Source of the DNA: Alistipes sp.
Lineage (GTDB): Bacteria > Bacteroidota > Bacteroidia > Bacteroidales > Rikenellaceae
Direction: 5' to 3'
Assembly (NCBI GenBank): GCA_021202985.1
Contig: JAJQCA010000041.1
Coordinates: forward strand, 1 to 64,000
Length of the DNA stretch: 64,000 bases
Part shown: in pieces, positions 60,621 to 64,000 of the stretch
Layout of the letters: each line of letters starts with the position of its first letter
How positions within the stretch are numbered: the stretch's first letter is position 1
Notes under the pieces: generated by a model
Seen by the model: only the letters and a program-made list of their open reading frames with translations
What the model was told of the DNA's origin: nothing
Database searches by the model: none
Position numbers and translations under genes: made by a program

Positions 60621-62096
60621 ATGGCCAGGAAAAAGAAAGAGGCCCTGACGGAACCGGAAAAAGGAGGTGCGCCTCCTTTTTCGGTTTTCGCAGGCGAAGT
60701 TTTGCCCGTATTCCACAACACCCCGTTCCACGAAACATATTACGGCTTATTGGAACGGTTCGCCGAGAGGAAAATTAGCCGGTTGATTGTATCCATACCG
60801 CCGCAACACGGGAAATCTCTCGGCGCGTCGGTTCTCCTGCCCGCCTACATCCTCGGTCTTCGGCCGGATACCAAAATAACCATCGCCTCATACAATGCCA
60901 CGCTTGCCTCCCGCTTCAACCGGCGGGCGCAGCGGGTTATGGATTCGGAGGCCTACAGGTCCCTCTTCCCGGGAACAGCGATCAGGGCATTGTCGTCCCG
61001 TTCGGACAGCATCCGCACGGCAAGCCATGTGGAGGTTTGCGGTCGGGCGGGGGAGTTGATGTCGGTCGGTCGGGAAGGTTCGCTGACTGGAAACGACGTG
61101 GACGTATTCATACTCGACGACCTGTATAAAGACGCGATGGAGGCCAATTCTCCCGTAATACGCGAAAACTGCTGGGAGTGGTACACTTCCGTGGTTCGTA
61201 CCCGTCTGCATAACGACTCGTCGGAACTGCTGGTTTTCACCCGCTGGCATGAAGAGGATCTGATAGGTATCATACTGCAAAAGGAAAAGCACCTGATACT
61301 GGAAGATATGTCGCAACTCGACGGAATTGACCCCGGAACATGGCTGGTACTAAATATGGAAGCGGTTAAGGAAAGCCCTCCGACCGGTATTGACCCCCGG
61401 GTGGCTGGCGAGGCGCTTTGGCCCGGGAGGCATTCCCGCGAGTTACTCGATAGTAAGAGGGCGCTCGACCCCCTCCGGTTTGCCTGCATGTACCAGGGCA
61501 AGCCATCCGTGAACGAGGGATTACTTTACGGAGACAACTTCCGGATTTACGAAAGCCTGCCTGCCGCTATCCATAAACAGGCTAACTACACCGACACCGC
61601 CGACCTGGGTGAAGATTATCTCTGCTCGGTCTGTTATGCCGTGGGGGGAGACGGTTACTTGTACGTTACCGATGTGGTCTACACGCGCGAAAGGATGGAG
61701 GTTACCGAGCGGCAGGTCGCTGAAATGCTGTCCCGTAACGGAACCCGTACGGCCTGCTTTGAGAGCAACAACGGCGGACGCGGGTTCGCCCGGGCCGTAG
61801 GCCGCCTGGCACCGCTGGCCCATATCGACTGGTTCCATCAGTCCGGAAACAAGGAGGCCCGTATATTGTCCAATTCGGCTACCGTACTCCGTTATATACG
61901 GATGCCGGCCGGATGGGCCAAACGCTGGCCCGAGCTTTACAACCATCTGCTTACGTACCGACGCCTCTACCGCGCCAACCGCTGGCACGACGCCCCGGAC
62001 GTTCTTACCGGCATGGTGGAGTTGGAGGTTTTGAATGCTAATGCCAAAAAAATCAGGAAAATCAGCTATACTTCCGTAATACGAGGACCCGTTTAA
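60621..62096 (+). CDS. Phage terminase large subunit
   Basis: 491 residues. ATPase half: Walker A-like SIPPQHGKS, FILDDLYKDA (Walker B) and TRWHEEDLIG. Nuclease half: YTDTADLGEDYL, ACFESNNGGRGFARAV and a late Asp-rich segment (WHDAPDVLTGMVELE) provide the RNase-H-like acidic site. It packages DNA into phage heads. No small subunit, portal or capsid gene is adjacent; the next gene is a chromosomal ABC ATPase on the other strand. Confidence 0.92.
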   Translation: MARKKKEALTEPEKGGAPPFSVFAGEVLPVFHNTPFHETYYGLLERFAERKISRLIVSIPPQHGKSLGASVLLPAYILGLRPDTKITIASYNATLASRFNRRAQRVMDSEAYRSLFPGTAIRALSSRSDSIRTASHVEVCGRAGELMSVGREGSLTGNDVDVFILDDLYKDAMEANSPVIRENCWEWYTSVVRTRLHNDSSELLVFTRWHEEDLIGIILQKEKHLILEDMSQLDGIDPGTWLVLNMEAVKESPPTGIDPRVAGEALWPGRHSRELLDSKRALDPLRFACMYQGKPSVNEGLLYGDNFRIYESLPAAIHKQANYTDTADLGEDYLCSVCYAVGGDGYLYVTDVVYTRERMEVTERQVAEMLSRNGTRTACFESNNGGRGFARAVGRLAPLAHIDWFHQSGNKEARILSNSATVLRYIRMPAGWAKRWPELYNHLLTYRRLYRANRWHDAPDVLTGMVELEVLNANAKKIRKISYTSVIRGPV

Positions 62097-62234
62097 CCGC
62101 ATAGTGCAGTTGGTCAGTACCGAGTGGTTCGCCGTGGTTGCTGAAAGAGCCACGTTGGTCTCCTTGGATATAAATAACGGAGCCAATAACCATATAGATG
62201 CCGCGCGGCTAATCCTTCCGAATATGAAAACATA

Positions 62235-62900
62235 TTATACGATCATCCCGTCCCGCATGGTTATGCGGCGGTCGGCCATAGTTGCCAGGTTTTCGTCATG
62301 TGTTACAATAACCGTGGTCTGGCCGTATTTTTCCCGCAGGTCGAAGAAAAGCCTGTGTATCTCTTCCCGGTTGACCGAGTCGAGGTTGCCCGAAGGTTCG
62401 TCCGCAAAAAGCACGGCCGGCGAATTGATTATCGCCCGGGCAATCGCCACGCGCTGTTGTTCGCCGCCGGAGAGCTCCCCGGGGCGGTGTTCGCGGCGGT
62501 CCGTCAATCCGAGCATATCGAGCAGTTCGTCTGCGCGGCGTTCGACCTCCCTGCGGTCCCGTCCTCCGATATAGCCCGGTATACAGATATTTTCGAAAGC
62601 TGAGAACTCGGGTAAAAGATGGTGGAACTGGAACACGAAACCGATTTTCTGGTTCCGGAAACCGGAGAGGGGCTTATCGGTTAACGAATCGACACGTGTG
62701 CCGTCAATGAATACCTTTCCGCTGTCGGGCTGGCTAAGCGTTCCCAAAATCTGGAGCATGGTGGTTTTACCCGCTCCGCTTGCACCGACAATCGACACAA
62801 CCTCACCGCGCGCCACCGTGAGGTCTATTCCTTTCAGGACCTGTAAATCGCCGTAACATTTCCGGATGCCGGCCGCCTCTATCATATTCCCCGTATTCAT
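62235..62900 (-). CDS. ABC transporter ATP-binding protein, LolD/MacB-like
   Basis: 221 residues, one complete ATPase: Walker [10 protein letters not shown], signature [14 protein letters not shown], Walker [12 protein letters not shown] and H-loop TVIVTHDE. The GNLD and [15 protein letters not shown] features place it in the LolD/MacB group that extracts lipoproteins or exports substrates. No permease gene is in the window. It overlaps folP by 4 bases (ATGA). Confidence 0.92.
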   Translation of the reverse strand: MNTGNMIEAAGIRKCYGDLQVLKGIDLTVARGEVVSIVGASGAGKTTMLQILGTLSQPDSGKVFIDGTRVDSLTDKPLSGFRNQKIGFVFQFHHLLPEFSAFENICIPGYIGGRDRREVERRADELLDMLGLTDRREHRPGELSGGEQQRVAIARAIINSPAVLFADEPSGNLDSVNREEIHRLFFDLREKYGQTTVIVTHDENLATMADRRITMRDGMIV

Positions 62901-63745
62901 TCGTTCCCTTTATAGTAGGAGTATAATTTTACTATCTCGACCGCTTCCCGCACGTCGTGTACCCGCAGTATAGATGCGCCCTTGCGGAGCGACTCCCAGT
63001 TCAATGCACATGTTCCCGGCAGGGCTTCCCCGGGTGACGTGTCCAGCACCTTGTAAATCATTGACTTTCGCGAAACTCCTGACAGCACCGGATAACCCAG
63101 GCCGCAAATCCGGTCCAGCACATGTAACAGCGCGTAGTTTTGCGCGGTGGTCTTCGCGAAACCGAACCCCGGGTCGATTATTACTTGCCGCACCCCGGCC
63201 CCTGTCAATTCTTCCGCCTTGCAGGCCAGGTATCTGGTAACCTCTTCGGCAATATCCCGATATCCGGTACGCTCCTGCATGTCGGCCGGCGTCCCCCTCA
63301 TGTGCATGGCTATGTACGGAACCCCGAGCGACGCCACGGCAGGAACCATATCCGGGTCGAGTTCCCCGGCCGAAATGTCGTTTATAATACACGCGCCGTA
63401 CCGTTCCACAATACCGACGGCCACCCGTGAGCGGAACGTATCCAGGGAAACTACCGCACCGGGATGCTCCTCCCTTATAATATCCATAGCCCGCGCCAAC
63501 CGGTCGTATTCTTCCTGCGGGCTGATATTCTCCGCCCCCGGCCGGGACGAGTATCCGCCCACGTCGAGAATGGCGGCGCCGTCGGCTACGGCCCTTCCGA
63601 TTGCCGCACGGATACCGTCAAGGTCTCCACGGGCCAGCCGGCTTCCTTCCCAGAAAGAGTCGGGCGTAACGTTGATAATACCCATCACCACGGGACAGTT
63701 TAGGTCTAATGTCCGGTCGCCGACGGTAAGAATACGTTCGCCCAT
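62897..63745 (-). CDS. folP: Dihydropteroate synthase
   Basis: 282 residues, TIM barrel with [44 protein letters not shown] and the SRKSMI segment. Condenses p-aminobenzoate with the pterin diphosphate; target of sulfonamides. It sits between coaE (2-base gap) and the ABC ATPase. Confidence 0.97.
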   Translation of the reverse strand: MGERILTVGDRTLDLNCPVVMGIINVTPDSFWEGSRLARGDLDGIRAAIGRAVADGAAILDVGGYSSRPGAENISPQEEYDRLARAMDIIREEHPGAVVSLDTFRSRVAVGIVERYGACIINDISAGELDPDMVPAVASLGVPYIAMHMRGTPADMQERTGYRDIAEEVTRYLACKAEELTGAGVRQVIIDPGFGFAKTTAQNYALLHVLDRICGLGYPVLSGVSRKSMIYKVLDTSPGEALPGTCALNWESLRKGASILRVHDVREAVEIVKLYSYYKGNE

Positions 63746-63747
63746 AT

Positions 63748-64000
63748 TTACAATATGTGGTTGGTTAATTTCTCGTGAAGCCAGACAATCCGGGGCACAA
63801 TCAGCTCATCCTCCCCGTTACGGATAACGTAATCCGCCCGGGCCTCCCTTTCCGCGTCGGTTATCTGGTTGGCTATCCGGTTCTTTACGTCCCCGATGTC
63901 CTTACCGTCGCGGCCCGCGGCCCTTGCCGCCCGCTCCTCCTCGGGAGCGCTGACGGTAATAGTAAGGTCCATATCCCGGTCGAAGCCGTGGTCGAACATA
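63748..64000 (-). CDS. coaE: Dephospho-CoA kinase, C-terminal part (5' end outside window)
   Basis: About 84 C-terminal residues; the frame is open to the window edge. The part seen (ITVSAPEEERAARAAGRDGKDIGDVKNRIANQITDAEREARADYVIRNG) matches the lid and C-terminal helix region of CoaE, which makes coenzyme A from dephospho-CoA. First gene of the coaE-folP-ABC run. Confidence 0.88.
   Translation of the reverse strand, partial: MFDHGFDRDMDLTITVSAPEEERAARAAGRDGKDIGDVKNRIANQITDAEREARADYVIRNGEDELIVPRIVWLHEKLTNHIL

Noticed and set aside
62104..62574. 156-residue plus-strand frame after the terminase
   Set aside because: Ser/Arg-rich antisense shadow of the ABC ATPase gene.
1..64000. CRISPR arrays or rRNA genes
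   Set aside because: No regularly spaced repeats and no rRNA-like stretches were seen on either strand.

Overview
The window looks like a stretch of a moderately GC-rich Bacteroidales chromosome, probably Rikenellaceae (Alistipes-like). The inference rests on Bacteroidota-type promoters (TTTG, about 20 nt, TAnnTTTG), almost no Shine-Dalgarno sequences, the rpmB-rpmG-DUF4295 cluster, a BACON-domain lipoprotein, DUF4252 and DUF1080 proteins, and a NagB-deacetylase fusion of the Bacteroidota type. Most of the window is ordinary core genome: dnaX (3' end), tdk, ribE, aspS, tadA, a U32 peptidase, an RlmI-like methyltransferase, oxyR, rsfS-ftsH-cdsA-psd, pdxB, pyrD, cinA, L28/L33, ftsY, rimO, zapA, rny, folP and coaE (3' end). 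Three tRNA genes (Arg-CCG, Val-GAC, Val-TAC) and two candidate structured RNAs lie between them.

Layout. 1-5 kb: dnaX end, tdk with a long leader, then an ECF sigma operon with a membrane protein, an envelope protein and a DUF4252 protein. 5-8 kb: a structured RNA candidate, tRNA-Arg, an S24-like regulator, ribE and an orphan histidine kinase. 8-14 kb: a BACON lipoprotein, an esterase and two NagB-family genes. 15.5-17 kb: a four-gene phage-type lysis cassette (M15 peptidase, DUF6808, holin-like). 17-34 kb: tRNA-Val pair with a duplicated tRNA end, then housekeeping genes; nhaA is broken by an in-frame TGA.

35.7-46.7 kb is visibly AT-rich and foreign. A 9.3 kb integrative element lies between two copies of a 20-bp direct repeat. 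It carries a tyrosine integrase, a zinc-ribbon protein derived from an IS1595-type transposase, an excisionase, a DUF6291 protein, a VirE-N/primase-like protein, a set of small unknown and membrane proteins, and a GHKL ATPase fused to a PD-(D/E)XK nuclease that has its own transcription unit. Immediately outside the right repeat, in equally AT-rich DNA, is a two-gene operon: a ParA/MinD-like ATPase overlapping a HEPN (RX4H) protein. The GHKL-nuclease and the ParA-HEPN pair are the best candidates for undescribed conflict or defence systems.

47-64 kb returns to core genes, with a 6S-like RNA between zapA and rny, then a phage-flavoured patch (S24 repressor without the catalytic serine, a small unknown, a terminase large subunit with no other phage genes nearby) and the coaE-folP-ABC operon.
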